A stretch of 13,916 bases of DNA, taken from the NCBI GenBank assembly GCA_023441105.1, contig JAEZQX010000481.1, positions 1-13,916 on the forward strand, written 5' to 3'. Positions 5,897 to 13,781 of this stretch are shown here, piece by piece. The notes under the pieces were generated by a model, which was given only the letters and a program-made list of their open reading frames with translations, was not told where the DNA came from and did not search any database. This DNA comes from Pseudomonadota bacterium. Lineage in GTDB: Bacteria > Pseudomonadota > Gammaproteobacteria > Burkholderiales > Burkholderiaceae. The position numbers and the translations under genes are program-made. Position 1 is the stretch's first letter, and each line of letters starts with the position of its first letter.

Positions 5897-7531
5897 TCAC
5901 GCTGGAGGATCCGGGGGCGCCTCCGGGAACAGCACCTCGAAGCGGGTGCCGCCATCGATGCCCGGCTGCCCGCCGGCCACCGGACTGACCACCGTTACCC
6001 GTGCCTGGTGCTGGCTGGCGATCTCCAGCACGATCGCGAGGCCAAGCCCGCTGCCTTCGCTGCGCACGCCCAGCACCTGGTAGAAGCGGTCGAAGATGCG
6101 CGTCTGGTCGGCTACCGGGATACCGACTCCGGTGTCCTCCACGTCGAGCAGGATGCCGGCGCGCGGCGCCGCGGGCTCCAGCTGCGCGGCGCCGTCGTCA
6201 GCGCCGGCATCGTTGCGGCTCACCCTGACGGTGACCGAGCCGCCGCGCGGCGTGTGCTGCAGGGCGTTGTGGATCAGGTTGTTCAACAGCTCGCGCAGCA
6301 GCAACGGCAGGCCTTCCACCGGCGCCGCCTCGACGCCGCATTCGAAGCCGAGGTCGATCTGCCGCGCCAGCGCCTGCGGCACCCATTCGCCGACCACCGC
6401 CGGCGCCAGCGCCGCGAGGTCGATCCGCTCGAAGAGGGCGGCATCGCGCAGGTTCTCCATCCGCGCCAGCGACAGCAGCTGCGACACCATTCGCGCGGAG
6501 CGCTCGGCGCTGCTGGCGATGTAGCGCAGGCTGCTGCGCAGCTCGTTGGCGTCGCCTTCCTTCAGCGCCAGCTCGGCCTGGGTCCTGAGGCCCGCGAGCG
6601 GCGTCTTCAGCTGGTGGGCCGCGTCGCCGATGAAGCGCGTCTGGGCGCTGATGTTCTGCTCCAGCCGCAGCAGCAGGTCATTGAAGGCAGTCATCAGTGG
6701 CGCGATTTCCTCCGGCGTGCCGCGCGGGTCGATCGGCGAGAAATCGTCCGGCCGGCGCTTGCGGATGCGCTCCTGCACCGCCTTCAGCGGGTGCAGGCCG
6801 CGCGACAACCCGAACCACACCAGGAAGACGGCGATCGGCAGCAGCAGGAACTGCGGCACGATGATCCCGCGGATGATTTCGTTGGCGAGCGCGTTGCGCC
6901 GCGCCAGCGTCTCGGCCACCTGGATCAGGATGGGCGGCTCGTCCGGTCCGCCGATCGGATTGGCGATGTAGGCGTGGACCACGCGCCAGTCTTCGCTGCG
7001 GTGAGCCAGGGTGCGGCGCTGGATCAGGTCGAGCTCGGGATAGGCCGCGGCACGAGGGCGCGGCAGCGTCGCGTCGCCCGCCAGCACCTGGCCGTTCGAG
7101 GCGACGATCTGGTAGGACGAGCGGTTGTCCTCGTGGTCGGCGAGCAGGCCGCGCGGCATGTCGAAATCGTCCGGGGGCTGGACCATGCCGGTGATCTCGA
7201 CGTAGTTGCTGAGCGCGCGGATGCGCTGCTCGAGCTCGCGGTCGAAGGGCACGTCGGCCAGCGAACGGGCGATGACGAAGGTGAGCACCACCGACAGCGG
7301 CCACAGCAGCGCCATCGGCGCGAACATGAAGTCGAGGATCTCGGCGTAGAGCGAGCGGCGCTGGTAGGGCTGGCGCTCCTCCGCGGCGGTGCGTGGCTTG
7401 CGTCGGCGTTCGATCCGGTCGGGCCGGTCGATCGGCGTCTCATGCGTGCTCAGCAGGTCGCTGAAGACCGTCCGCAGGCGCAGCCGCCGCGGCCCCTCGC
7501 GCAGGTCCTGGCGGATCAGGCGCGCCGACAT
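5897..7531 (-). CDS. Sensor histidine kinase, TctE/QseC-like
   Basis: A 544-residue inner-membrane histidine kinase. The order is a ~60-residue basic cytoplasmic N-terminus, TM1 (about 69-92), a periplasmic sensor region (about 93-220), TM2 (about 221-243), a HAMP-like linker, and a dimerisation domain with the phospho-accepting His in AAHQLKTPLAGL (H306). The ATPase domain follows with N box (LLNNLIHNALQ, N422), G1 (VEDTGVGIP, D466), F box (RIFDRFYQ) and G2 (GSGLGLA, about 493-499). The H-box wording and membrane layout are those of the TctE group (2CSK_N sensor domain), whose members sense tricarboxylates and other small molecules; the ligand here is unknown. The ATG at 7531 lies 4 bases after the response regulator stop, so the genes are co-translated; a start at 7588 would sit inside the regulator. 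The basic N-terminal tail is longer than I expect for this group. Confidence 0.95.
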   Translation of the reverse strand: MSARLIRQDLREGPRRLRLRTVFSDLLSTHETPIDRPDRIERRRKPRTAAEERQPYQRRSLYAEILDFMFAPMALLWPLSVVLTFVIARSLADVPFDRELEQRIRALSNYVEITGMVQPPDDFDMPRGLLADHEDNRSSYQIVASNGQVLAGDATLPRPRAAAYPELDLIQRRTLAHRSEDWRVVHAYIANPIGGPDEPPILIQVAETLARRNALANEIIRGIIVPQFLLLPIAVFLVWFGLSRGLHPLKAVQERIRKRRPDDFSPIDPRGTPEEIAPLMTAFNDLLLRLEQNISAQTRFIGDAAHQLKTPLAGLRTQAELALKEGDANELRSSLRYIASSAERSARMVSQLLSLARMENLRDAALFERIDLAALAPAVVGEWVPQALARQIDLGFECGVEAAPVEGLPLLLRELLNNLIHNALQHTPRGGSVTVRVSRNDAGADDGAAQLEPAAPRAGILLDVEDTGVGIPVADQTRIFDRFYQVLGVRSEGSGLGLAIVLEIASQHQARVTVVSPVAGGQPGIDGGTRFEVLFPEAPPDPPA

Positions 7532-7535
7532 CGGC

Positions 7536-8228
7536 TCACGCCGGCGGGGCCTCGTCCGGGGCGGCGGGGCGCTGCAGGCAGTAGCCAAGGCCGCGCACGG
7601 TGCTGATCACCACATCGCTGTCCTCGATCTTCTTGCGCAGGCGGTGGACGTAGACCTCGATGGCGTTGTGGCTCACCTCCTCGCCCCATTCGCACAGGTG
7701 GTCGACGATCTGCTCCTTGCTCACCAGCCGCCCGGCGCGCTGGATCAGTATCTCCAGCAGGCCGATCTCGCGCGCCGACAGCTCGACGTTGCGGTCGCTC
7801 ACCCGCGCGACCCGCCCCGCCTGGTCGAAGGTGAGGTTGCCGATGGTCACCATCGGCGTCGCCGAACCGGCATGCCGGCGCACGATCGCCCGCACCCTGG
7901 CCTCCAGCTCGGACAGCGAGAACGGCTTGGCCATGAAGTCGTCGGCGCCGAGGTCGAGCCCGCGGACCCGCTGCTCGACCGAATCCGCGGCCGTGAGGAT
8001 CAGCACCGGGACCTTGGCCGCGCGCGAGCGCAGGCGCTTCAGCACCTCGAAGCCGGAGATGCCCGGCAGGCCCAGGTCGAGGATCACGGCGTCGTAGCTT
8101 TGCGCCGAGAGCGCCGCGTCGGCGCGCGTGCCGGTGTCGACGCAGTCCACCGCGTAGCCGCTCTTGCGCAGCGCGCGCGACAGGCCGTCGGTCAGGATAG
8201 TGTCGTCTTCGGCGATCAGAATTCTCAT
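7536..8228 (-). CDS. OmpR-family response regulator, TctD/QseB-like
   Basis: A 230-residue two-component transcription regulator. The receiver domain (1-118) has the acidic pocket E7-D8-D9, phospho-acceptor D51 (VILDLGLPG), T79 (LILTAAD) and K101 (FMAKPFS). The winged-helix DNA-binding domain (about 127-222) carries the family motif NAIEVYVHRLRKKI and ends RGLGYCLQ. All phosphorylation residues are present. The ATG at 8228 has GAGGAGA 9-10 bases upstream. The partner kinase follows 4 bases downstream. No gene nearby is an obvious target: there is no tripartite transporter, although an EamA exporter lies on the far side of pyrF. The 123-bp gap upstream (8229-8351) probably holds its promoter, but I see no convincing boxes or direct repeats. 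Confidence 0.96.
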   Translation of the reverse strand: MRILIAEDDTILTDGLSRALRKSGYAVDCVDTGTRADAALSAQSYDAVILDLGLPGISGFEVLKRLRSRAAKVPVLILTAADSVEQRVRGLDLGADDFMAKPFSLSELEARVRAIVRRHAGSATPMVTIGNLTFDQAGRVARVSDRNVELSAREIGLLEILIQRAGRLVSKEQIVDHLCEWGEEVSHNAIEVYVHRLRKKIEDSDVVISTVRGLGYCLQRPAAPDEAPPA

Positions 8229-8351
8229 GCCCGCTGTCTCCTCTGCCCGCCCGGCCGCGCCGATGCGACCGGGTGCTTGCGTTGCCTGCTGCGTTTCATT
8301 CTCCCTGCTGTTCCGTTCACCCGCTATCCCGGCAATCCCGCAAATGCGATC

Positions 8352-9203
8352 TCAGCCCCGATGCCCGTCGGCGCGGTGGGCTTTCACCGCCGCCACCGCC
8401 TGGCGAATGGCATCGCGTGCCTGCACCGCGGCCGCCCGTGCCGCGGTGGCGAATTCGCGATCATGCGCCGCATAGAGGATCGCCCGCGAGGAATTGATCA
8501 CGAGGCCTGCCGAATCGGCGTCGAGGCCGGCCGCCACGGTGGCGGCGATGTCGCCACCCTGGGCGCCGATGCCCGGCACCAGCAGCGGCAGCGCCGGCGC
8601 GATCTGCCGCACCCGGCGCAGCTCGTCGGGATAGGTGGCACCCACCACCAACCCGAGCTCGCCGCCACGATTCCAGTCGCCGGCCGCCAGCCGGGCGATG
8701 CGCTCGAACAGCCGCTCGCCGCCGCTTTCCAGCAGCTGGAAGTCGCCGCCGCCGGGATTGCTGGTTCGGCACAACAGGATCACGCCCTTGCCGGGCCAGG
8801 CGAAATAGGGCTCGATCGAATCGAACCCCATGAACGGACTGACGGTCAGCGCATCGGCCCCGTAGCGCTCGAAGGCTTCGATCGCATACTGCTCGGCGGT
8901 GTTGCCGATGTCGCCGCGCTTGGCGTCGAGGATCACCGGAATGCCCGGATGCTCCCGGTGGATCCAGGCGATGAGTTCCTGCAGCACCTCCTCGGCACCG
9001 CAGGCCGCGAAGTAGGCTGCCTGCGGCTTGAAGGCGCAGGCCTGCTCCGCGGTGGCCGCCACGATCGCCTGGCAGAAAGCGAGCAGCGCATCCGGCCCCT
9101 TGCCGAGGTGTTCCGGAATCCGCCGCGGATCCGGGTCGAGTCCGACGCAGAGGAAGGAATCGCAATCCCGCCATCGCTGGCTAAGCGACAATCTGAAGCT
9201 CAT
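8352..9203 (-). CDS. pyrF: Orotidine 5'-phosphate decarboxylase (subfamily 2)
   Basis: Catalyses OMP to UMP, the last step of de novo pyrimidine synthesis, in the cytosol. The 283-residue length and the signature DAKRGDIGNTA (K95 and D98 in the catalytic Lys/Asp cluster) identify the subfamily-2 form, which is longer than the ~230-residue E. coli type. Other landmarks are FLCVGLDPDP (17-26), the substrate-binding LTVSPFMGFDS, and the C-terminal phosphate-binding segment VPGIGAQGGD. I chose the ATG at 9203 because it starts directly before the conserved beta-strand; the frame stays open to 9311, but the added residues are Arg/Ala-rich and unlike the family. The ribosome-binding site (GCGGAAAACAGA) is weak. 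It is divergent from the EamA gene across a 142-bp gap, and upstream of the two-component pair on the same strand. Confidence 0.96.
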   Translation of the reverse strand: MSFRLSLSQRWRDCDSFLCVGLDPDPRRIPEHLGKGPDALLAFCQAIVAATAEQACAFKPQAAYFAACGAEEVLQELIAWIHREHPGIPVILDAKRGDIGNTAEQYAIEAFERYGADALTVSPFMGFDSIEPYFAWPGKGVILLCRTSNPGGGDFQLLESGGERLFERIARLAAGDWNRGGELGLVVGATYPDELRRVRQIAPALPLLVPGIGAQGGDIAATVAAGLDADSAGLVINSSRAILYAAHDREFATAARAAAVQARDAIRQAVAAVKAHRADGHRG

Positions 9204-9345
9204 TCTGTTTTCCGCATATCTTGCTTCGGCCTCGCCGGCGCGAACGGCCGGGCGCCGGCGCGGTCGCGGCGACTGCCGCTCCGCTCCTCGGGTTGGTTCA
9301 TGCCCGGGCACGCCGGGGACAGGCTCCTCTGCACTTTACAACAAG

Positions 9346-10239
9346 ATGTCGAACACGCTTTCCCGCCGCGATGCCTTCCTGCTGTGCATGCTGACCCTGA
9401 TCTGGGGGCTCAACTGGCCGGTAATGAAGATCGGTGTCGCGGACTTCCCGGCGTTCACCTTCAGGACCGTGACGATGGCGGGCGGCCTGGTGGTGTTCGC
9501 GGTGGTGGCCCGGCTGCAGGGACACTCGCTGCGGGTCGCGCGGGCGCACTGGAGCGAGATCGCCAAGCTGTCGGCCAGCAACATGGCGGTCTGGTATGCG
9601 CTGTCCATCGTCGGGATCAAGCTGCTGGCGTCCGGGCGCGCCGCCATCCTCGGCTACACCCTGCCGGTCTGGGTGGCGCTGATCGGCTTCCTGGTGTACG
9701 GCGAACGGCAGGGGCCGCGGCTGGCCTTGGCGCTGGCCGCGGCAACGCTCGGTGTCGGCCTGCTGCTGGCGAACGAGCTGCAGGCGATTGCCGGCAGCCC
9801 GCTCGGCACCTTGTGCATGCTGGCCGCCGCGGCCGTCTGGGCGCTCGGGACGCACCAGCTGCGCCGCCGCCGTCAGCCGACGCCGCTGGTGGTCCTGAGC
9901 TTCTGGATGATGGCCGGCGCGCTGGCGGTGTGCGCGCTGCTGAGCCTGGTCTTCGAACGGCACCAGTGGCAGCGCTGGCCCGCTCCGGCCGCGTGGGGAG
10001 CCATCCTCTTCAACGTGTTCCTCGCCTACGGCGTGGCACAGCTGCTGTGGTTTCGCCTTGCGTCGGCGCTGCCGCCGGTGGTGAGCGCGCTGTCGGTGAT
10101 GATGATCCCGGTGGGCGGCGTTGCCGCCGGCATGCTGATGCTCGGCGAACGGCCGGGCTGGACCGACCTGGCGGCCCTGGTTGCGGTCCTGGTGGCGATC
10201 GCCGCCACCCTCATGCCGGCGAAGCAGGCAGGTACCTGA
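9346..10239 (+). CDS. EamA/DMT-family transporter
   Basis: A 297-residue inner-membrane protein with about ten hydrophobic helices in two repeated halves, the drug/metabolite transporter (RhaT/EamA) layout. The N-terminal signature is LTLIWGLNWPVMKIG; the first half ends near VYGERQGPRLALALAAAT and the second near MLGERPGWTDLAAL. The Gly-Glu-Arg before the last helix of each half is typical of the family. Members export amino acids, nucleotides or other small metabolites, and the substrate cannot be read here. The ATG at 9346 follows an A-rich stretch (TTTACAACAAG) with no clear Shine-Dalgarno sequence. It shares the 142-bp divergent region 9204-9345 with pyrF. Its last 29 bases overlap the 3' end of serA on the other strand, and no bidirectional terminator is visible there. 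Confidence 0.94.
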   Translation: MSNTLSRRDAFLLCMLTLIWGLNWPVMKIGVADFPAFTFRTVTMAGGLVVFAVVARLQGHSLRVARAHWSEIAKLSASNMAVWYALSIVGIKLLASGRAAILGYTLPVWVALIGFLVYGERQGPRLALALAAATLGVGLLLANELQAIAGSPLGTLCMLAAAAVWALGTHQLRRRRQPTPLVVLSFWMMAGALAVCALLSLVFERHQWQRWPAPAAWGAILFNVFLAYGVAQLLWFRLASALPPVVSALSVMMIPVGGVAAGMLMLGERPGWTDLAALVAVLVAIAATLMPAKQAGT

Positions 10240-11611
10240 CCGACAGCACGCCCTCGATGGCGGCCACGGCGGTCACCACCTGCGGCGGCACCGGGCTGTC
10301 CACGTCGACCAGCGTATAGGCCATCTCGCCGCGGGACTTGTTGAGCATCGTGTGGATGTTGAGCCCCGCCTCGGCCATCGTCGTGGAGATCTGGCCGAGC
10401 ATGTTGGGGACGTTGGCATTGGCGATGGCGACGCGGTAGGCGGACTCCCTTGGCGCCACCGCTTCCGGGAAGTTCACCGAATGGCGGATGTTCCCGTGCT
10501 CCAGGAAGTCGCGCAATTGCTCGGCCACCATCACCGCGCAGTTCTCCTCGGCTTCGCGGGTGGAGGCGCCGAGGTGCGGCATTGCGATCACCTTGCCGTG
10601 CCGCAGGAGCGACGACGCCGGAAAGTCGCAGACATAGGAGGCGAGCCGCCCCGCCTCGAGCGCCGCCAGCACCGCGCCGACGTCGACGACCGCATCGCGC
10701 GAGAAGTTGAGCAGCACGGTGCCGGGACGCATGTTGGCGAGCTGGCGCTGGTCGATCAGGTGGCGCGTGGCATCGAGCAGCGGCACATGGACGCTGATGA
10801 AATCGCAGCGCCTCACCAGGTCGCTGACCGATGCGGCCCGCTGCACCTGCGACGGCAGGCTCCAGGCCGCCTCGACCGTGATCTCGGGATCGAAACCGAC
10901 CGCCTGCATGCCCAGGCGGATGGCGGCATCGGCCACCAGGCAACCGACCCGGCCCAGGCCGATGACGCCGATCGTCCGTCCGGCAAGCTCCCGTCCGCCG
11001 AAAGCCTTCTTGCCTTCCTCGACCAGCCCGTCGAGGTCCGCCGCCGCCGGCTCCAGCGACTGCACGAATTGCATGGCCGCCGGGAGGTTGCGCGCCGCCA
11101 TCAGCATGCCCGCCAGCACCAACTCCTTGACTGCATTGGCGTTGGCGCCCGGCGCATTGAACACCGGCACGCCGCGCAGGTTCATCGCCTTCACCGGGAT
11201 GTTGTTGGTGCCGGCGCCGGCGCGGGCGATCGCCTTCACCGACGCCGGGATGACGGCCTGGTGGAGATCCGCCGAGCGGACCATGATGGCATCCGGCTGC
11301 GCCACCTCCGTGCCCACCTCGTAGCGGTCCCTGGGCAGGCGCGCAAGGCCGCTGGCGGCGATCTGGTTCAGGACGAGAACTCGGAAATTTTGCGCGCTGT
11401 CCCCCCGCGGGGGAGCGAAGCTGGCTTCGGGCGGCCGTGCGCCAGCTTCAGGCGCGCCCCCTTCGCGCTGCGCGCCGTCCCCCCGGGGGGGAGCGAAGCT
11501 GGCTTCGGGCGGCCGTGCGCCAGCTTCAGGTGCGCCCCCTTCGCGCTGCGCGCTGTCCCCCCGAGGGGGAGCGAAGCTGGCTTCGGGCGGCCGTGCGCCA
11601 GCTTCAGCCAT
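10211..11611 (-). CDS. serA: D-3-phosphoglycerate dehydrogenase with repeat-encoded N-terminal extension
   Basis: Oxidises 3-phosphoglycerate with NAD+, the first step of serine synthesis. From about residue 75 it is a normal short-type SerA. It has a substrate domain ([33 protein letters not shown]), a Rossmann motif VIGLGRVG (about 215-222), a catalytic Arg in NFSRDAVVD, a His in PHLGAST (about 345) and a C-terminal ACT domain (about 392-460). Residues 1-74 are unusual: nearly three copies of a 26-residue Pro/Gly/Ala/Arg/Glu-rich peptide ([20 protein letters not shown]...) encoded by the 78-bp DNA repeat. Homologues begin Met-Phe-(Arg/Lys)-Ile-Leu; here the Met position is Asn75 (AAT). No ATG, GTG or TTG in frame occurs between the first codon and a GTG about 24 residues inside the enzyme domain. 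The ATG at 11611 overlaps the serC stop (ATGGCTGA), which suggests translational coupling. The enzyme identity is sure; the start is inferred. Confidence 0.9.
   Translation of the reverse strand: MAEAGARPPEASFAPPRGDSAQREGGAPEAGARPPEASFAPPRGDGAQREGGAPEAGARPPEASFAPPRGDSAQNFRVLVLNQIAASGLARLPRDRYEVGTEVAQPDAIMVRSADLHQAVIPASVKAIARAGAGTNNIPVKAMNLRGVPVFNAPGANANAVKELVLAGMLMAARNLPAAMQFVQSLEPAAADLDGLVEEGKKAFGGRELAGRTIGVIGLGRVGCLVADAAIRLGMQAVGFDPEITVEAAWSLPSQVQRAASVSDLVRRCDFISVHVPLLDATRHLIDQRQLANMRPGTVLLNFSRDAVVDVGAVLAALEAGRLASYVCDFPASSLLRHGKVIAMPHLGASTREAEENCAVMVAEQLRDFLEHGNIRHSVNFPEAVAPRESAYRVAIANANVPNMLGQISTTMAEAGLNIHTMLNKSRGEMAYTLVDVDSPVPPQVVTAVAAIEGVLSVRYLPASPA
11391..11607 (-). repeat. 78-bp tandem repeat, 2.8 copies, at the serC-serA junction
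   Basis: Copies lie at 11391-11468, 11469-11546 and 11547-11607 (last one partial, 61 bp). They differ at only about three positions (8, 18 and 63 of the unit), so the amplification is recent or homogenised. Each unit holds two dyads: GAAGCTGGC/GCCAGCTTC with a 15-base centre, and a run of C facing a run of G (CCCCC-GGGGG type) just beside it. The unit is 26 codons long and open in the serA frame. The serC stop codon lies inside the last copy. GC-rich palindromic units like this resemble dispersed intergenic repeats I recall from Burkholderiales genomes; that comparison is memory, not a search. Confidence 0.95.
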
Positions 11612-12686
11612 TCCGCTTCTCGAAGCTGCGCAGGTAGTCGACGAGGGCTTGCACGCCGGCGAGCGGCATGGCGTTGTAGATGGAGGCGCGCATGCCGCCG
11701 ACGGAGCGGTGGCCCTTGAGCTGCAGCAGGCCGCGTTCCTGGGCGCCGGCGAGGAAGGAGGCGTCGAGCGCGGCGTCGGGTAGGGTGAAGGGCACGTTCA
11801 TCCGCGAGCGGTCGGCCTTCGCCACCGGATTGCTGTAGAAGGCGGTGCCGTCGAGGTAGTCGTAGAGCAGGTTCGCCTTGCGGAGGTTGTGCTGCTCGAT
11901 GGCCGCAAGCCCGCCTTGGCGCTTCATCCACTGGAAGACCAGTCCCGCGATGTAGACCGCGAACGTCGGCGGCGTGTTGACCATGGAGTCGTGCTCCGCC
12001 TGCTGCTTCAGGTCGAGCAGCGACGGCGAGCCGGCGCGGACATGGCCGAGCAGGTCCTCGCGCACGATCACCAGCGTCAGGCCGGCCGGGCCGATGTTCT
12101 TCTGCGCGCCACCGTAGAGGACGCCGTAGCGGGAAACGTCCACCGGCCGCGACATGAAGTGCGACGACACGTCGGCGATCAGCGGCACGTCGCCGACATC
12201 GGGCGTCGACTGGAATTCGACGCCGCCGATGGTCTCGTTGCCGCAGATGTGGACATAGGCCGCATCGGGCGTAAGCTGCCAGTCCTCGCGCTTCGGTATG
12301 CAGGTGAAGCGCTGCTGCTCGGCGCTGGCTGCGACGTTCACCTTGCCGAACAGCCGCGCCTCCTTGATCGCCTTCTTCGACCATTCGCCAGTGTTGATGT
12401 AGTCGGCGGTGCGGCCTTCGGGCAGGAAGTTCATCGGCACGATCGCGAACTGCAGGGTGGCGCCGCCTTGCAGGAACAGCGTCTTGTAGTTCGACGGGAT
12501 CCCCATCAGCTCGCGCAGGTCCGCCTCGGCCTGGGCGTGGATCGACATGTATTCCTTGCCGCGGTGGCTCATCTCCATCACCGACTGGCCGGTGCCGTGC
12601 CAATCGAGCATTTCCGCTGCCGCTTCGGCGAGCACTTCTTCCGGCAGGACGGCCGGTCCGGCGCTGAAGTTGAATACGTTGCGCAT
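11604..12686 (-). CDS. serC: Phosphoserine aminotransferase
   Basis: PLP-dependent class-V aminotransferase that converts 3-phosphohydroxypyruvate and glutamate to phosphoserine. It is the second step of serine synthesis and also acts in PLP synthesis. The 360-residue length is typical. Landmarks are [10 protein letters not shown] at the start, substrate-binding SHRGKEY (H41, R42), [10 protein letters not shown] (cofactor phosphate), [11 protein letters not shown], the Schiff-base lysine K196 in [18 protein letters not shown], and [15 protein letters not shown] near the end. I chose the ATG at 12686, with GGAG about 8 bases upstream; an upstream start at 12755 would add a non-conserved leader. 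It is first in the serC-serA operon and divergent from the OmpA-family lipoprotein gene across 241 bp. A possible -10 (TAGAAT, 12724-12719) lies upstream without a recognisable -35. Its stop is inside the 78-bp repeat, and the last residues (FEKRNG) look like a normal SerC C-terminus. Confidence 0.97.
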   Translation of the reverse strand: MRNVFNFSAGPAVLPEEVLAEAAAEMLDWHGTGQSVMEMSHRGKEYMSIHAQAEADLRELMGIPSNYKTLFLQGGATLQFAIVPMNFLPEGRTADYINTGEWSKKAIKEARLFGKVNVAASAEQQRFTCIPKREDWQLTPDAAYVHICGNETIGGVEFQSTPDVGDVPLIADVSSHFMSRPVDVSRYGVLYGGAQKNIGPAGLTLVIVREDLLGHVRAGSPSLLDLKQQAEHDSMVNTPPTFAVYIAGLVFQWMKRQGGLAAIEQHNLRKANLLYDYLDGTAFYSNPVAKADRSRMNVPFTLPDAALDASFLAGAQERGLLQLKGHRSVGGMRASIYNAMPLAGVQALVDYLRSFEKRNG

Positions 12687-12833
12687 GGGGCTCCAGGGCG
12701 ATGAGGGGCGGAATGCGGATTCTATCGCCGCCCCCGTCGCGGCCGGGCCAGCCATCGTGTCGCGTCATGGCAACGCAAGCCGTGGCTGCGCGTGAATCTC
12801 GCCGGCGGGGGATAATCCGGCGCGGGCCGCACG

Positions 12834-12862
12834 GCCACGGCGCATGGCGCCCGTGCCGTGGC
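12834..12862 (+). other. Inverted repeat in the leader of the OmpA-family gene
   Basis: A perfect 8-bp dyad GCCACGGC/GCCGTGGC with a 13-base centre, 65 bases before the start codon. Upstream at 12811-12816 is GATAAT, a possible -10 without a clear -35 in this GC-rich gap. If that promoter is real, the dyad would be transcribed and fold in the 5' leader. Nothing else stands out in 12687-12927. Confidence 0.35.
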
Positions 12863-12927
12863 ATGCCGCCTGCCGATGTCGCGCCCGCAGCCCGCGGGCC
12901 ATGCAATCCGTTTCAAGGAGATCGACC

Positions 12928-13668
12928 ATGCTTAAATCCACTACTCACGCCGCCGGCCGAGGCGCCCGCCCGGCAAGCCGCAGCGGCCGCCTGCGCAGGA
13001 TCGCGGTGATTGCCACGGCCGCCACGTTCGGCCTGTCCGCCTGCGCCAACATGACCGACACCCAGAAGCGCACCGCCACCGGCGCCGGCATCGGCAGTGC
13101 CGTCGGCGCGGTGATCGGCGGCACCCAGGCCGGCGGCAAGGGCGTGCGCAACGGCGCGCTGATCGGCGGCGCGGTCGCCGGGCTCGGGACCTACATCTGG
13201 TCGTCGCGGATGGAGGAGCAGAAGCGCGCGATGGAGGAATCCACCGCCGGCACCGGCGTGCAGGTCACCCAGACGCGCGAGAACCTGCTGCAGCTCGACA
13301 TCCCGAGCGACATCTCGTTCGCGGTCAACAGCGCGCAGATCCGTGGCGACTTCAAGCCGATCCTCGACCGCTTCGCCCAGACCCTGGTGCAGAATCCCGC
13401 TGCCACGGTCCAGATCATCGGCCACACCGACAGCAGCGGCACCGATGCCATCAACAATCCGCTGTCGGTCAATCGCGCCGCGAGCACCCGCGACTACCTC
13501 GTCGGCCGCGGCGTGCCGCCCTCGCGCATCATGATCGACGGCCGCGGCGCCTGGGAGCCGATTGCGGACAATTCCACGACCGCCGGCCGGGCGCAGAACC
13601 GCCGCGTCGAGATCTACGTCGGCGAGGCGCGCCAGCAGGCGTCCGCCGGCCAGCAGCCGGTCCGCTGA
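12928..13668 (+). CDS. OmpA-family outer-membrane lipoprotein with glycine zipper
   Basis: A 246-residue envelope protein. After a basic N-terminus and a hydrophobic stretch (25-35) it has a lipobox LSAC, with C39 as the lipidated residue. Residues 51-89 form a glycine-zipper segment (GAGIGSAVGAVIGG, then GALIGGAVAGLG), likely membrane-associated. A short charged linker leads to an OmpA-like peptidoglycan-binding domain (about 128-232) with GHTDSSGTDAINNPLSVNRA, holding the diaminopimelate-binding D168 and R183, and the end motif RAQNRRVEIYV. This is the YiaD-type layout, anchoring the outer membrane to peptidoglycan. The ATG at 12928 has AAGGAG at 12915-12920 with ideal spacing; the frame is open from 12844 but that leader would bury the lipoprotein signal. 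The signal has an unusually long n-region of about 24 residues. It is probably monocistronic, as a hairpin follows. Confidence 0.94.
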   Translation: MLKSTTHAAGRGARPASRSGRLRRIAVIATAATFGLSACANMTDTQKRTATGAGIGSAVGAVIGGTQAGGKGVRNGALIGGAVAGLGTYIWSSRMEEQKRAMEESTAGTGVQVTQTRENLLQLDIPSDISFAVNSAQIRGDFKPILDRFAQTLVQNPAATVQIIGHTDSSGTDAINNPLSVNRAASTRDYLVGRGVPPSRIMIDGRGAWEPIADNSTTAGRAQNRRVEIYVGEARQQASAGQQPVR

Positions 13669-13703
13669 GGCGGCCTGCACCCGCCTGCGCGCCGACGACC
13701 CCT

Positions 13704-13730
13704 CCCGAGCCAGGCCTCGCCTGCCTCGGG
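13704..13730 (+). terminator. Hairpin downstream of the OmpA-family gene
   Basis: An extended dyad: CCCGAG/CTCGGG outside, one C-C mismatch, then CAGGC/GCCTG inside with a 3-base loop (11 pairs). It lies 36 bases past the stop and about 50 bases before the next start. No T tract follows, so it is either a Rho-assisted end or an mRNA-stabilising hairpin. Confidence 0.4.
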
Positions 13731-13781
13731 GCGCAGCGGTGATGTCAGAATGCGCGCTTTGCCTCGAGGAAGAGCGCGTCG

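Noticed and set aside
9204..9311. Longer PyrF start at 9311
   Set aside because: Adds 36 Arg/Pro/Ala-rich residues not typical of the family; the ATG at 9203 directly precedes the conserved fold.
7389..10319. A very long plus-strand open frame of 976 codons opposite the two-component genes and pyrF
   Set aside because: It covers three well-recognised genes on the other strand (and the EamA gene in another frame), has no domain, and has the His/Arg/Asp-rich composition of antisense frames in high-GC DNA.
10181..12906. Long frames opposite serA (plus) and alongside serC (minus, other frame)
   Set aside because: They persist through the 78-bp repeats because the unit length is a multiple of three; serA and serC account for the region.
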